DNA of 64,000 nucleotides from Stichopus chloronotus (GCA_021234535.1 CM037835.1:3100001-3164000); one strand, 5' to 3'; shown: positions 22,461-37,400, counted from the stretch's first letter. Numbers and translations are program-made. The notes: a model not told the origin generated them from the letters alone.

Positions 22461-25400
22461 GTAAGCATTTGTTAATTGTGCGTCAATTACAGAAGTCAAC
22501 GATGTAAGTTACGTTAGGCTACCGCACTTCAAACCTGAGGGTTACCAAAGATACACTTACTAGACTAGGGCTAAGCAAAGTGAGTTCATGGACACGTGTG
22601 TAAGGTAGCTGCCCAAGGCAAGACAAGTTACCCAGACTGTAAAATTTGACCACAGGTGCAGTGAAAGCATTCACCTGCACCCAATCCAAGTTATTGTTCC
22701 AGTCCGTGTATAACACATTTGTAGTTTTTATTGAAGTCTGTATACCTAGGCTTCATTTACTTACTGATTCGCAGTTGTTCCTCATGGCATGTGCCATGCA
22801 GATCATCTGTAAATGAATGAAACCTAAATTGTAACATGGGAATGAAGTTTAGGCATAGGCTCCAGCCTACTCTTTTTAAATCCATGATACTTCAAAATTA
22901 TATGAAGCTTTAATGTTACTTTAGAATTGATGACTGGAATTTGCACCAGGACTACTTCTAATCTTAGTACCAACACAGACAATGGGTGACGACATATGTG
23001 CTGAAAGATGAATGGAATGAATCGCCCAAATAGCTGAATAGTGAACAACACTGGCACACTAGGTGAACACAATACCGATAGCTAGTGTGGTAGTGAAAAA
23101 CTTATCTGGGATGAGGCTGATGTGCTAGAACAAAAATATAGGATGGTGTCCTGGTTGTGTTATCAATGAACAAAAAATACTAGTTACAAAAATCAAGAAC
23201 TTGCAAATCAGTTTTAGCCCGATACGGAAGGCACAGTACAGACAGGCTGTAAGTTTAGGGGTTGGGGTGACAATGTCCAGCATTACAGGCTGGCAGTACA
23301 TATTTAGAGGCAAACCTACATGGGATCAGGATTAAAAGGGTAGTGGGAGGGTTGTGTACATGATACACTTCCGAACCTGTATACAGGAACTCGAGAAAAG
23401 GATCATGTTTGTCCTACAAAGGTGTTCTCCAGCGTAATTTGGGAGATATAGGCATGCCTTGCACCGTATGCTGGAAGTCCTCTCTTTACATATAACCACT
23501 CATTGTCGATGTGGTTGGTATGCACCTGTCGTAGAAAATCACATTAAATGCATAACCAGTCTGAAATGGAAAAAACCAAACAGAAATTTGGTTCGCCGGG
23601 GGGGGGGGGGGGAGATTATAACAATAGTCACTCTCCATGTAAGAATCATTGCTCTCTTTTGTAAGGGGTGACATTTAATTGACAATGGTATGGTTTTAAA
23701 TGAGGTGACATAATTGACTCTTGATTCGTGAATTCCCTGACCAGTAAAAATTGTCGACCATGTACAAATACTAAGCTATTGTGCCATTAAAGAAACCTGC
23801 TGTTGGTAGAACTAGTGATTCTATGGACATTTTTTGATATATCTTAGTGATGAGACATCTGCAGCCCATGAATCCACTTTTGCATAATGGGGATTGAGAC
23901 TATGTCTTCACATTGTAACAATACTATCAAATGACCTGATCATTCACCTATGTGGAGAGGTATAGGTAATTCTCCAATGATGAAGTTTTGTGAGTGGTAA
24001 TATCAGCATCCAAGGCCCTGTAAAGGATAACCAAATTCTGTGGTTAGGTTGTCCTACAGAGTACAGACAACCAAATCAGTCGTGAGGTTAACCAAATGCA
24101 CATCCTATCTGGAATATGATCTGCAAATAGAGTATGAATGTTGACAATATAGACGAGTCTGCTTCTTTACTGCTTACTTACTAATAACACAGTTTATGAT
24201 AGAAATGGGATAATTTTAATGAAGCTTGGACATGAAGGATTTTGGTAGTCTATGGTGGTTGTGACTCAAGATGCGGAGATGACCTAACTTTTGTACCCAA
24301 TGGATCTTCAAAAGAAAGTGCATGTACGTTGCTTCGTAAACTTCATCCGCTGCAGTCTACTCAACCGTTAGAATGAATACCAGTGATGTGAAGAGTTAAC
24401 CTGCGATTGACTAGCATCCTGTCCAGGGAGTTTAGACCTACAATATCCAGCAGTTTAGAGTTAAGCACTGTGTGGGTTCTACAAGCCAATAGAATTGAAA
24501 GGATTTATCTTAAAAGTCTGGACATGGAAGCTTGGGCATATACAGTAGCATGTTTAGTGTTTTTGGTGGAGGTCATTTGGATTTAACAGGGGTTAAACTG
24601 TGAAAACCTGGTAAACAAGATATCTCAAGAAGGCAAACTTCGACAGATGACATATAGTTTATAGATGACAGTGTACCATACTGAGTCAAAGAACCGTACT
24701 GTATGTATTGTTTTGGGGTGCTCAAATGACATGTTAGGGTCCAAAGGCTCAAATAGGTAAAATCTTGTAATCATGATGTCTCAAAGAGATATAGCAGTTG
24801 TTTCAACTCAGTTGGTGACATGATATGTTACTGTAAAAACCAAGCATGTTACACATCCTTGCCTCATGCAATAGGCTTTGTCAGATTCATAAAAACAGTG
24901 CTATTAAATAGTCAAAACCACGATGCCTTTCTACATTCTTGCTCTCATTAAACATTACAAATGGAAGCAGGGACACACTCTGTTGTACTGAGATCTGTAT
25001 TCCACAGCCCAATTGTATGAAATAATTACTGTTCAACAGCGGGGCTACTGCACATTACATTATCAGAACCACAATTCATTTTGGGATTCTGGTCTTTTAC
25101 TCTCTTAATTCCATGATATAGATGCCAAACTTAATTGTTCCATGAATAATATTAATGTATCTTTGTACATACAATTTTACCTTTCTTTTCTCTACATCCT
25201 TAGGCCCTTCATCTCATCAAAAGAGCAGATGCTGGAGAGTTGAGGAAAATTTTCCAAAAGGTACGATGGATGCTAGTACTGTATATGAAAATTACTGTGT
25301 TAACAGCTTACAGGGTGCCCGTTGCATACAGTAGTCAATACTATGTCTCAGCAAAGGAACCTGCCTTTATATTTTGGCTTGTAGGGGTATTAAATTGAGC

Positions 25401-28400
25401 ATAAAGATTGTGCTGTTTTCTGGTGGAGGTAAAAGATCAGAAATATGTCAGTACAAATACAGTCCTAAGAACTTTCAAACAACACTTCAGCATACCCCAC
25501 AGCTGCCACGGCAGCTGTGAGGTATGCTGAAGCTGCTCTGTAGCTGTATTCATAATGAATTAAAGAAGCCTACTGTTGGTGGTGAAGGTCAGAGGTCATT
25601 TTGGATCTGCACATGTCAAATTTTGAAAAAAAAACCTTGCACGGTATCTCAATGGTAATTGCACTGTGTTGTGCTTGTCCTAACCCAATAATTGTGCTTG
25701 ACATAATAATTGTTGCTCATTGCTTCAAGTTAAAAACACTGGTTGCATCATCAAAACTGCAATGCATCCATGCGTTCTAGTTCTTAGCTTCACTACAATA
25801 TTTGAAGGAATATAATTGTGTCTTTTAATAGGTGCATATGAGTGATGCCCACATATATTGTAAACTTAGGTAGTTCAACAAAGCTGAATGACATTAAGCT
25901 ACCAGTGCGTGATAAAGTAAAAAATGAAAGCTTCTATATAGCCTGTAAAACAGCTTCTAAATAAAAGCAGGAATTACAAAAGAGTGCATGGACAAGCCTC
26001 TTATGAGGTATGTGTAGTATTATCTGCTGTTGCAAACCAATACACTAGCTTTCATATTTGTTTCTGTCACCAGCCATGCAGCCATGGACATTGTATAACA
26101 TAAATTCTGCATCACTGAAACCACAATACATTATTACATTCTAATTTATTGTATTAAATTTGTAGGATTTCTATTTACGAATTACCTTAAATTCAAAACA
26201 GTTATACTGTACATAAAACATTCATGAATGTTAAAGGAAACAGCTCAGTACATTGCACTCTTCCATGGTACTAGTATGGTATGTATAAGTGTGTAGAACC
26301 TAGTGTAAACATTTCTTACAAATGAGGCATTGCTATAACTGTAGCAAAAAGGAAAAGCCAGGAATGCATCACCCGAAATAGTACTTCGCAGCTCTTGAAA
26401 AAATTTGAAAATTGTGATATCTGGATCCAAAAATTCTGTGGTCCTTCAGTAACATTGAGTACGGTAATGATGATGTCTGTCAGTGGTCATTGAAAATGTG
26501 GAAATCATATTCATGTTATTATGGACCATTATTTGGCAACTTAGAGGATTATTCCAGCGAGGTAAGAGGTTAAAGGTAAGAGCACTTTTTTGTTACTACT
26601 TCAAACCTGACACCAATGTCTTGTCCAATACTCAAGATATTATTGTTTGCAGAAAGACAGAGCTCTCTAAATAAATATTTCCAAGTGTCTCAAGGTGTCA
26701 AAATATCATGCGATACCAGTAAATTGCACAAAGTCTTCGTTCTTCTTTGAAACTGAATAACAGTGCTTAACTTAACCTTGAAATTTGACACCAGTGAAAA
26801 ATTTTGATCAATTGGATCTATTGCGTATCAGCCTTAAAATGTTGGGAAAGTTAAATTCATGTATATGAACGCTACTTGAAAGACATTCAAGATTATTAAG
26901 ACATGCTACTGTAATGTTACTTTTAAGACATTCAAGGTTATTAAGAAATGCAAAGGTCATCTAAGTGGTTGTGTCTGTGTTACATCACAGATTTCCCACA
27001 ATGCATTGTACAGTTAAAAAAATACTGTAAATATTTCTTTAAGTAAATACATAACTTCCAAACAGAGCATGCCATTGAGGTATGGTGGTGACCAATTAAG
27101 AGTTGGAAATTTGCCAATTTTCATGAGATTTGGATCTTCAGTTTTTCAGTCCCTTTCAGTGTCAGTGCTAATTATCTTATGTGCTAAGGTTATTATTATT
27201 ATTAAGATAATTATCTTACCTGCTTAGATAATAAGCGCTAGTTATCTTATGCTTATTAACTTAGTGCTAATTATCTTAGTAGTTTATTCATCGCCGCTTG
27301 AAGGTAAATATTTAACCTAGAGCAAACTGACACCCTCAAAAATGTTTCACTCAGCAAAAGTAATGATCTTGACTAGTGTAAGCTTAATTTTCCAGGTGTG
27401 ATTAAATCCCTTGGAAGAGCTGAAATTTGAGTTAGTTTCTATCTTTTGTCTAAGATGAAAAGTGAAGTTCTCAAAATGCCCAGGTAATCTGCATATTCCT
27501 CCAAACATTCAATTAGTGTAGGAAGTGATGGCTGATGCATCTGATGTAGACTGACTTATTGTATAGTATGTGTCTGGTAGGATTTGAGGTCCCTCTATGT
27601 TGCGATCCATCCGACAAAAGATCTGTAGTTTGTGTATGACCTGAAAGGTTGTGATATGAAAATCACATTTTGGAGGATTGGGTGTATTAATCATTGAAAA
27701 TGTTGAAAATAGCCACAGATTACACCCAAATCCATCATATACAGTATTGACAATTTTACAGGGATGTTCCTGTTTCACACTTTGCATCATAATCAAACAT
27801 CGGTTGAGTGTGCAAATTTGTGACGTCAAGAGACGGACTCCTGTGATATGTCTTATGTATCCTTTGTTTACCTAACCTTTAATTCGAGGACAATTGACAG
27901 TTTAATACACCCAGAGGGTTCAATTTTGGAAACATCAAACTCATCCATATCACTTACCAAAGTGAAACACAGTAATAAGTAATTAAAGGGAAGTAAGGCG
28001 TTTGTTTCACAGAAAAGAATCATACAGAATCATAGCTAAATCAAAATAAGGAAGGATGGTGACCCTTTTTTCAAGAAATGAGTTTCTTACAAATGCCATT
28101 TCTTGAGTTTTAGACTTTCCAGGTGTGCTTCAAATCACACTCCTCAGGAAATTTAGGGGTGTGGTAGGTGTGCTGTTTTATTAAACTTCCATAGATTCAT
28201 CATAATTCCCATTCTCTATCAAGGTGTGCAACAAATCGCACTCCTCACAGCGATTTGAGGTGAGTGGTGGTGTGCAATCGCACTCGCACGCCTCAAAATT
28301 CAAGGCCTGAAATACAAATTAAGTTATTTGTTGCTCGAGAATAATTTTTTCATCCAAACTTTCCAAAACTTAAATGATGCATCTTTTGTTACTCATCACA

Positions 28401-31400
28401 TGCATAATGCATAATGTTTTGAAGAGATGAAGCTTTTACAGATGTTCATTGATGAGAATGAATGGGGATTAAAGCTATTCTCTTTGTATGCCTTGTTGTT
28501 GTATTTTAAATGCCCTATTTCCCTTTAAGAGACAAGATATAAATGTTTAACAAAAGTAATACACTGTGCAACACTCCACATCATCTGTTTTGCATTTTCA
28601 TTAAACTTTGAAAAGTCATAACTCAAAAATGGTGGTAGATATGAACAAAATTCTAACAGATTCTCACTCAGTTTTTTACCATGCAACTTGTGAATGAAGC
28701 CAGCTCATTTCTATTTGAACCTGCATCTCGCATTCTCTTCTTTGCTGGCTATATTGTCGTAGAACAAAACATCCTTCTAACTTTAATAACTTTGCTTCCC
28801 CCTAGTATGCCAGCATTGAAAAGAAAGGGGAACGTTTTATGACCTCAGAGGATTTCATTCGGGGATACCTTGGTATGCAAGCAGAGAGGAACTACAATGC
28901 AGATACAATGAACTTACTGGCTGGAGTGGTGGATCAGACAAAGGATGGGTAAGTAAATGTGACTCTTGGTGGTTTGAAGTGAGTTGATACAAGATGTTTG
29001 AGAATTGATCCTGTAATATAATACAAAACAATGCATGCTATATTCCAGGCAGGCGTGATTTGTTTGAACTGCCCGCCCTTTGAAATTACAACTAATATGT
29101 TTAATATGCGTTGGGCTCCAGTGCTTAGTGGGAACTGGAAGGACAAGATATATAAATTATAAAACACATCTTCCTCAGACAAACCTTTCTATTTAGACAT
29201 CTTGGTTGCATCACTTGTGGTTTGAGAGTCAGAAGTAGACAAAATATGAAAGTAGTTGTCTTGTTTTAACCCTGTAAAAGACTTGAACTAAAGAATGACC
29301 CCAGATCCCAGCATAATTAGATAATGCTGCTTTACAGCATGTCTACTGTCACTGGCCAATCTTGCTTTTCTCTAGGCCGATTTGACATCATTTAGAGCCA
29401 GTGATGTCAGGAGTTCACAGTGTGTGTATTCAGCGAGAAAAGTAAAAACAGAATGGGCTTAATTTGATCTTGAAAAGATTAGCAAGTGAGTGATCAGAAC
29501 TGTAGTACTTACCGCTATTTGAAAAGGAAAACTAATTACAATGACACATTGGACACCTTACATGTACCCAAGTTAAGCACTGGATTGTATAATATCACTT
29601 TGAATTATATTTGCCCACATAATATTTGCTGGAATGGCTTGACCTCCATTTGTGCATGTCACAAGCATGGTGTGCATGTGTCTCTTGTTTACAAATGAGG
29701 TAGGCTAGGCTAACCTTAACTTGAATGCTTCCTGATTTATTGTATCATGTCACGGTACGATGATTTGTGGTAGTGTAGTTTAAAGGAAAATGGAGCATGG
29801 AGCATTTGACTCAAAGATGGCACACAAAGAATAAAGCTTTAATCATTGTTGCACTGTTCACACCCATCAATAGGCACAAGCTACTGTACATCTCCTCAAG
29901 ACATTATGCAATATATGAATTATGTAAGATGCATCATTGGAATGTTTGGGTCAGTTTATATGCAAGCACCAAGTTAATTAGGTCATATGACAGATTCTCT
30001 TACATTCTCCTCTGCACTGGAAAGTCTCAGTGAAGGCATGTCGCGGAACTAGACTAACAAGTGATGGCCAACTATTTGCTGAATAGTGCAAAATGAGTCT
30101 TTCTATTTTCCACTATAGTAAGGCGGATGGACATTTTGATCTTCCATCTCTTTGGAAATGAAAGATGTTTTAGGTGTTATGTACGATATTTAAAAACAAA
30201 CACAATCGAAGAGAGGCTGTTGTTTCCCACACTCCAAGCAGTGTGTTCACTTTGTGAGTACCTGACTCAATTTAATGAATCGATCCGATATTTCTCAAAT
30301 GATATTTTGAGATGACAACAAGCTCTATTGTCAACACCCTAGGATACAGCGATTTCCCTGTACATTTGATATGTACAGCATCTAACCTCTACACATACAA
30401 ACAGTCGCTGGTGGTTGCCCTGACATGCATGTGTGTATGGGGATGGGACTGATTTGTTTTATATTTTCTGAGTACCTGACTCATTTATGAAATTTATTGG
30501 TACAAAACTGGCATCAGTGGATAGGAGATTTTCTGTCTATTTTGATAATAACTGGGTGGTTTTACAAACGTCTCAATGTAATTATAGATGATTTTACGAT
30601 GTATTGGAAACACATTTGTAGACCTTTCATAAGAGGCTTCCAACTTTTACACATGCTTGCTTGCTGATGTGGCCATCAACAGTATTGTTTGTGTTTTAAC
30701 AAATTGTTTTCCAGATTTTGATCTTTTGATAAGTTTCTTAATGTTGAGATATTATGCTTGAAAAAATCACCTCTTTAGTTCATTAGCATTCAAAACCCCA
30801 TGATGTCACACAATGTCATGCATAAAATGTAAGAGAAGGAAGCTCTTTTTTGGTGGTTGTGGATAGACTGGGGTGAACAAATTATTTTTCAAGTGACTGA
30901 ATTTCTATCTGTGAGAGACTTATTTCTTGAAAAGAAGTCCATGTTTCTCCCATGTTTGAATAATCTATCATTCTGTATCCACAAACATTGGTTTTAAAAT
31001 ATGATTGTTTTCTAAAAACAAATGCCTTGTTGCCCTGTAAGTGCATGCCATCCAACAGGGCTGAATGTAACACATAGCATCCTCCATTCGATAAGGTGCG
31101 AACAAAGCAAAAATCTTGCATATCAGTTAAAAAAAATGGCTATGTAAAGCTGATACCCACTTTGGGTGTTATGAACAGAGGAATTCATTATGCAGAAAAG
31201 ACTGTATTATGGTCTTTGAGACTCCATTTCTGGTAGTAGAGAAGTTCATTGTCCTTAGTGCTGTCTCTGTTACTATTCCTTAGACTCTATTTTAGTGCCT
31301 TTCACCCAGCTCAGATCTGTAGGGCATTATTTATGTGTTGTTTCTCATTAAATGAGAAAGAGATGTAAGAGCCATGAAGAAAAGGAAGCTTACTTACTGA

Positions 31401-34400
31401 AATCCTATAGATAGAAAAATAAGAAAAAAAAACATAAAAGAATCTTGTACAGAGCTGGAGAAAAGTTACTGCCAATATTGTTATGAAACTGCATTGTTTA
31501 ACTGCAGTATTATTTCATGTTGTGTAGTAAAATATTCAGGTAAAAAAGAGTTTTGTTTCTGTGTTTAGACTTGTTGGTGAAATATCAAAGTGAGAGTAAA
31601 GCACATGTCACTTAGTAGTAAATAAATTATAGTTGACCTGATTAACGGCTGCGTGTCAGTACTGTTAATATGACTCAAATAGCCCAAGTTTATGGAATAG
31701 ACTCAATAAGCCTAGGTTCATGGAGTAAACTCAATCAGCCCAGGTTTATGAAGTAAACTCAATCAGCCCAGGTTTATGGAGTAAACTCAATCAGCCCAGG
31801 TTAATGGAGTTAACTCAAACAGCCCAGGTTTATTGGAGTAGACTCAACCAGCCCAGGTTCATGGAGTAGACTCAGTCAGCCCAGGTTTATGGAGTAGACT
31901 CAAACAGTCCAAGTTTATGGAGTGGACTCAGTCAGCCCAGGTTTATGGAGTAGACTCGATCAGCCCAGGTTTATGGAGTGGCTATCATGCTGAGCACTGT
32001 ATGGTGGATCCTTGTTACTTATGATGTGATGTTACATTGCTGTGAAATTCTGTGGACTTTCAGGGTTTCCCCTGGTACTTAATTCCGGAGGCGGCCGCCT
32101 CGCAACTTTTTAAGACCGCCTCGCCAAAAAATACCGTTATTACCGCCTCACGTTTTTATATGACAGGGCTGGAAAAAGTCGGGAAGCAGGAGGCTCCTTC
32201 CCGGGAAAGTTTGCATCTAGCGGGAAATCCACTTTTGTACTTCTGGCCGTATTTATCTGCATCTTGTACATACCTTGCATAACTTGTTTTGAACATTCGA
32301 TCACAGAATGCCATGGTAGAGATCACACATGTGGTTTCCGAAATGGTTACGTCCGAAAATAACTGGTAAATAAATCCATTCAAATGTGTATCCGAAATGC
32401 CCCATCCACGTTCAATCTTCAACAAAAATTGAAGTAAATTGCTATTCCTGTAATAGAATGCCCTTATTTTTTACTCATGATCAATATTTTTCGAGTTATA
32501 TATGTGAAAAAAAACAACGTTGGCAAATGTTTCCAGAGGATTCTACGTATACCTCATTTACTACGTTCAATGTCAATTAAAAAGCATAAGCTTAGGCCTG
32601 CCTGCATACGCAAATTATCTGCAGAATGACAGCTAGCGGACATATCGCAACCCATAGAAATACAAAAATGAACGCATATTTCTATGCCCAAAACCCTTCA
32701 TGAAGCCAATAGTCTGCTTCTTCAAACCTTTAGTCTAAACATTTTAAAGTGACTATGATCGATGAACAAAACAATAAAACTCTGAGACCTGCAACTTATA
32801 AAATGTCACTTGTTCCCTGTAATATGGAAATATGAATTTCCAGGGTGGTTAGGCTATTCAGTATACACCCACTGTGTTAGGATATGATTGCTTAAAATTT
32901 TCGGAAGGCTGCACAGGATCTTACGTGATTCTTTTCACGAAACTTTTAGGGACATTTCAACTTCAAAAATGTATGTAGTACAGTTTACTCTACATGACAT
33001 GTGCAGCATTTCATAGAACGTTTTGATTTTGAAGCAATATCAATGATTTTTTTTCTGATAGGACTATCGTGTTTTCACCCGTTACAACTTAAAGAGTTGA
33101 AATTTAGCATGTATTTCAAATGATTCGTACACGTCTAAAAACGCTAAAATCGCTGAGTCTCCGGGTGCTGTGCACCCTGAACCCCTACCGGGATGGCCCA
33201 TGGACCCCTCAAGGCAGGCCCATTGACCCCACGCTGGTATGACAATTGTTTCGCTATCGAATGACGCCTACCGCGCCATTAAGTGGCGGAAAATCCGACT
33301 ACATTGTGACTACTCTCCTGGAGATTTACACTCTTTCTAGCGCTGTTTGCATCATGGTCAAAATCCTAGAAATCACCCATTCTTCGAGAACCTACTGAGT
33401 ACGGATTTGAACCCAAAATTCATGGCGGCGTCAAGTAATTCGATCTCACCGCTTCATACTCTGAAAAACCCAGGGGAAACCCTGACTTTGATGCATGCGT
33501 TCTAGGCTCATAAATCAACACTAACATTTTACATTTCAACAAAATGAAACATGACACCAACTTAACTGCAATTTTTTTATGCAGTGCTTGCTGGTGGACT
33601 GGGTAAATAGATTTCCGTTAGAAATATATCAAGGAATACGCTGGCAAATATGCATAGTATTCATCATATTCGTGGTTGTCACCACCCAATTTGATTGCCA
33701 GCTTATTGCTTGAACTGGAAAGTGGGCCCTCACTCTGCTACCTATGGAATTATTTTTCAGCTAACATTTTTCTTTCATTTTCCTGCTTTTTTATATTTTA
33801 ATTATTTCATGCATGCTGTGCACTTGTACTGTTGATCTATGATGTAATCATTCATCGAATCATTTAAACCACACACACACACACACAACACACTGACCAC
33901 CTCAGAAATGTTTCACAAAATCAGATTCACATGATTTGCATGCATGGTTAAATAGCATGTTGTGCTGTTAATTGTGACTTTCATTAACTCTGTTTTTCTG
34001 TTCAAGTTGATCACTCTAGCACCGGTTGGTAAGAGTTAATGCCAGTTAGGCGGCCTAGCATGGACTTGCATGAAGATTTCCATAATTATATAACTAAATC
34101 ACTCATAAAACTAAATCACTCTTCTTCCCACCGTTATTAATACTGTAATGAATGATGTTTCTCTTCAAAGAAATGTGGTGTAGATGCTGTTTTCCAGCCT
34201 GGTATCAAATGAAAGATGATGAGAGAAGATTAACGATAAAGGCTAAATTGTTTCACATTCAAACATCACATCCTGCTATAACGTGCTAAGGGGTCAAATA
34301 AATGCAAAGCCGGTTTTGGCTTAGTGCATCCTTATTAGTTGGGGCTGAGGTGTGCTGAGGCCGAGATATCAAGAGACCAAGATCGTGAGGATGTCGTGGG

Positions 34401-37400
34401 GGCTGAGATGTGTGGACTGTGATGTGCCAGCGGCCAAGTAGTCTGGACACCACATCAAAATATCCCTTTCTTGTTGATCAGCTGCTGGAACTGCATTATC
34501 ACCTGGAAATAATTCAAGTTTTTTAAAAAAAATTGATTGTGCAAGGGAAACCATCCACATTTGCTAGCTGTATATATATACAGAATGTTTGTTCAACTAT
34601 AAACTACTGCTAATGGACAATATTGACTCAATAAGTTTCAGGCCTCTCATATTTCTCTTCACAGACTGATTTCCTTCATAGAATTTCAGGCATTTGAGGC
34701 CTTGCTTTGTTCACCAGATGCTCTTCATACGGTGGCCTTCCAGCTCTTTGATACCAATGGTTCTGGATTTATCTCCTTTGGTAAGGTTCCTGTGATGGAA
34801 TGACTTTGTCTCCTTTGTGTATACAACGAGTTGACTTTTTGTTGCAAGTCATTCTAGTAAACAGAACTTTATTGAACTCACAGGTTGATGGTACATAGAA
34901 CAGTATGCGATATTCAACAACTGTGTTTTTACCTGTGAAAAGAATAAATGAACATCAGATAAACATCGGATAACATAGAGATCGCAAAAGAAAGAAACAA
35001 CAAGAAAAAGTGTACAAAAACTACGCTCAAAATCCATAGTTGGTTGGTCAAAAGCATGAATTACAAAATGGCCATTGAAGGCTTCCATAGATCCTAGATT
35101 AATGTGCTCCCACTGTAACTATAGCTACAATATTCATCATGACAAAAATGCAGGTAAATCTAGACATCTCATCTCAAATGGCAATTAAAATAATACGTAA
35201 GATGAGCGATTTAAATAGTATGTAAGATAAATTAGGAACACTAAGGTACTGTAACTGCAAATCTCGACAGTGAAGCACACAAACATTGCACAGACCCAGG
35301 TAGGTATGCGTCCTAAAAAAACGAATCTTTGCAAGAAAATGAATGAAAGGGCAACGGCAAACGTGGGCAGATCAGGGAACGAAAATAACAGCTCCCAAAC
35401 CCAATGGTGATAACATCCTGAAGCCTGAATAATATATGCCGGAGAGCAAATAAACTTAAAGTGATTATGTACCTTCACACACCAATGTAACTATGAAAAC
35501 ACAACAATTTAGACGCGGTTAATAGTCTTACGGTTAAACAAGCTTACAAGCGACTTGAACCTCGTGATGAGTATCAAAAGCTCGAGTAGTAGCCAGGTAA
35601 CCAACTATGGAGCAGCATAAAGGCCTTATTCCATGACAGCTCCATTCCTTTTTCATACAGATGTAAGTCATTGCACTTCAGATTTCATATTTACTCCAAG
35701 AAGGCTTGGAAACATTGCAAATGTTCCAGAGGTAAAAATATGTGGTTCTCACATGACCTTCAACTTGGATGGAGACAAGAGAATGGCAAAATGTATACTT
35801 TCTGCAATCCACATTGTAGCCAACATCACACTGATTGTGACAAAGTATTGCAAAGCAGGTACACAAAAGCAAAATGGCATTCATTGGCTCTGTGCCTATG
35901 CTCAGTTAGGGGGAAATCCCCAACTCATCGAAAGTGTCCTTGGTGGGAAGTAAATGCATATTTTCCACCGCAAGTGTAGAGATATTCCCACATTTGAGTT
36001 ACAGGTATATTTATGTTTGAACAGAGGAGGTCAGTTTGAGGTCAGTGTGAAAAGGCTTTGTGCATGATAAACCAAGAAGAGTGGTGTGTTTAAGTGCAGT
36101 ATTTGCTATGTGCACAGTGTCTGTTGCTTTCATTGGAAGTTGCAGGTGGTCATAGGTCATTCTGTTCAAAGGCAAAACTGAAATTCTGGTAAACAATGGT
36201 TGCAAAAGCGAGTTAGGGAGCAATCATACTGTGGGCGTGTAATCTGGACAAACATTGTTAAAGGTCAGGTCTGCATAAAGTGTGTGCAACTTATATAAAA
36301 ATTGTATTGCAGTGGACATCTTTCTTCCTAGCTCTAGAGGAATTTAAGAATAATTTTATTTTCAGTGTGCCATTGTGTGAAGTATAGTCTTTTGTTGTTT
36401 GTTTGGAAATTAGAAAGCACTTTAGGTCAGAATATATTTTGTGATATATTGGAGTGAAACTTTCTTACATTTTCACATTATGATAGTGCAACCAATGTTT
36501 GTTGTATAGCTTTAATACAGCTTGTCAGATTGTTGCAATAACACATGCTTAAAAACTTCCAGGCAAATTCCAGGCAAGGAACATAGAGAAGTTCATTTCA
36601 AAGTGTCAAGAATATGAACGAAAATGGTTTGAAATGGTTTAAAGAAGTGAGAGGACATGTTGCTTGAATGGAATTCCCCTGTAAGCCTCAGTGGCCTGTT
36701 TGATCTGCTTAATCAACTTTGTATGGTCGAATTTCAACTGCAAGTTGTTAAAACACTGAAGTTTTGTTAAAACACTGAAGTCCTTCAAACAAGTGGAGAT
36801 GTTTAGCCGGACATCATTATTTACATTTTCTTCTCTTGTCGTTTGCACCATTTTTGATTCGTTGATGAAGGCAGGCAAGGAATATATGCAACGGTGATTT
36901 TGTTTTAGTGTATGTGTGTGCATATGTGTGTGTGTGCGTGTATGCGTTTGTGTAAGAACAATCTCATTAGCACTAGTTTTTTAGGGGAAGGTACAAGATA
37001 GGTGAAAGTTGGTGTGTGGGTGGAACTTATAAAGATCTCAGCTGGGATTGTTTTTGGTGTGTATCAAAGGTCATACAAGGTCACCAGCAGCCAGTATGTA
37101 GATAAAGTATATTTGCATTATCTCAGAAACTACATGTTGCATGAACTTCAAACTTGGAGGGTATGTACTCCCTTTTGAATAAGTAAGATTTTGATGAATT
37201 TTTATGGAGATCAAAGGTCGTATGGGGTCATCAGAGGCCATAATGTGTAAAGCTTGTAAACACACATTAACACTAGCTTTTCAAGGAGAGGTGCAAGGCA
37301 ACTCAAAGTGGGTGTGTTGGAAGCACATATAAAAATTTTGGCTGGGATTGTTTTTGGTTCAGGTCAAAGCTCATCTGATGTCACCAGTTGGCAGAATGTG

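Larger units (their letters stand above)
25261..28805 (+). other. aralar intron 2
   Basis: Phase-0 intron with a 48-bp palindrome (25485-25532), a cluster of GATA-type motifs (27172-27276) and a TTAA-flanked MITE (27983-28528). No coding sequence seen. Confidence 0.75.
28949..34664 (+). other. aralar intron 3
   Basis: Phase-2 intron with a 28-bp minisatellite, a CAGGG-ended DNA element and a CA microsatellite near 33871-33888. No coding sequence seen. Confidence 0.75.

Noticed and set aside
25485..25532. microRNA hairpin
   Set aside because: The loop is only two bases, too tight for a precursor.
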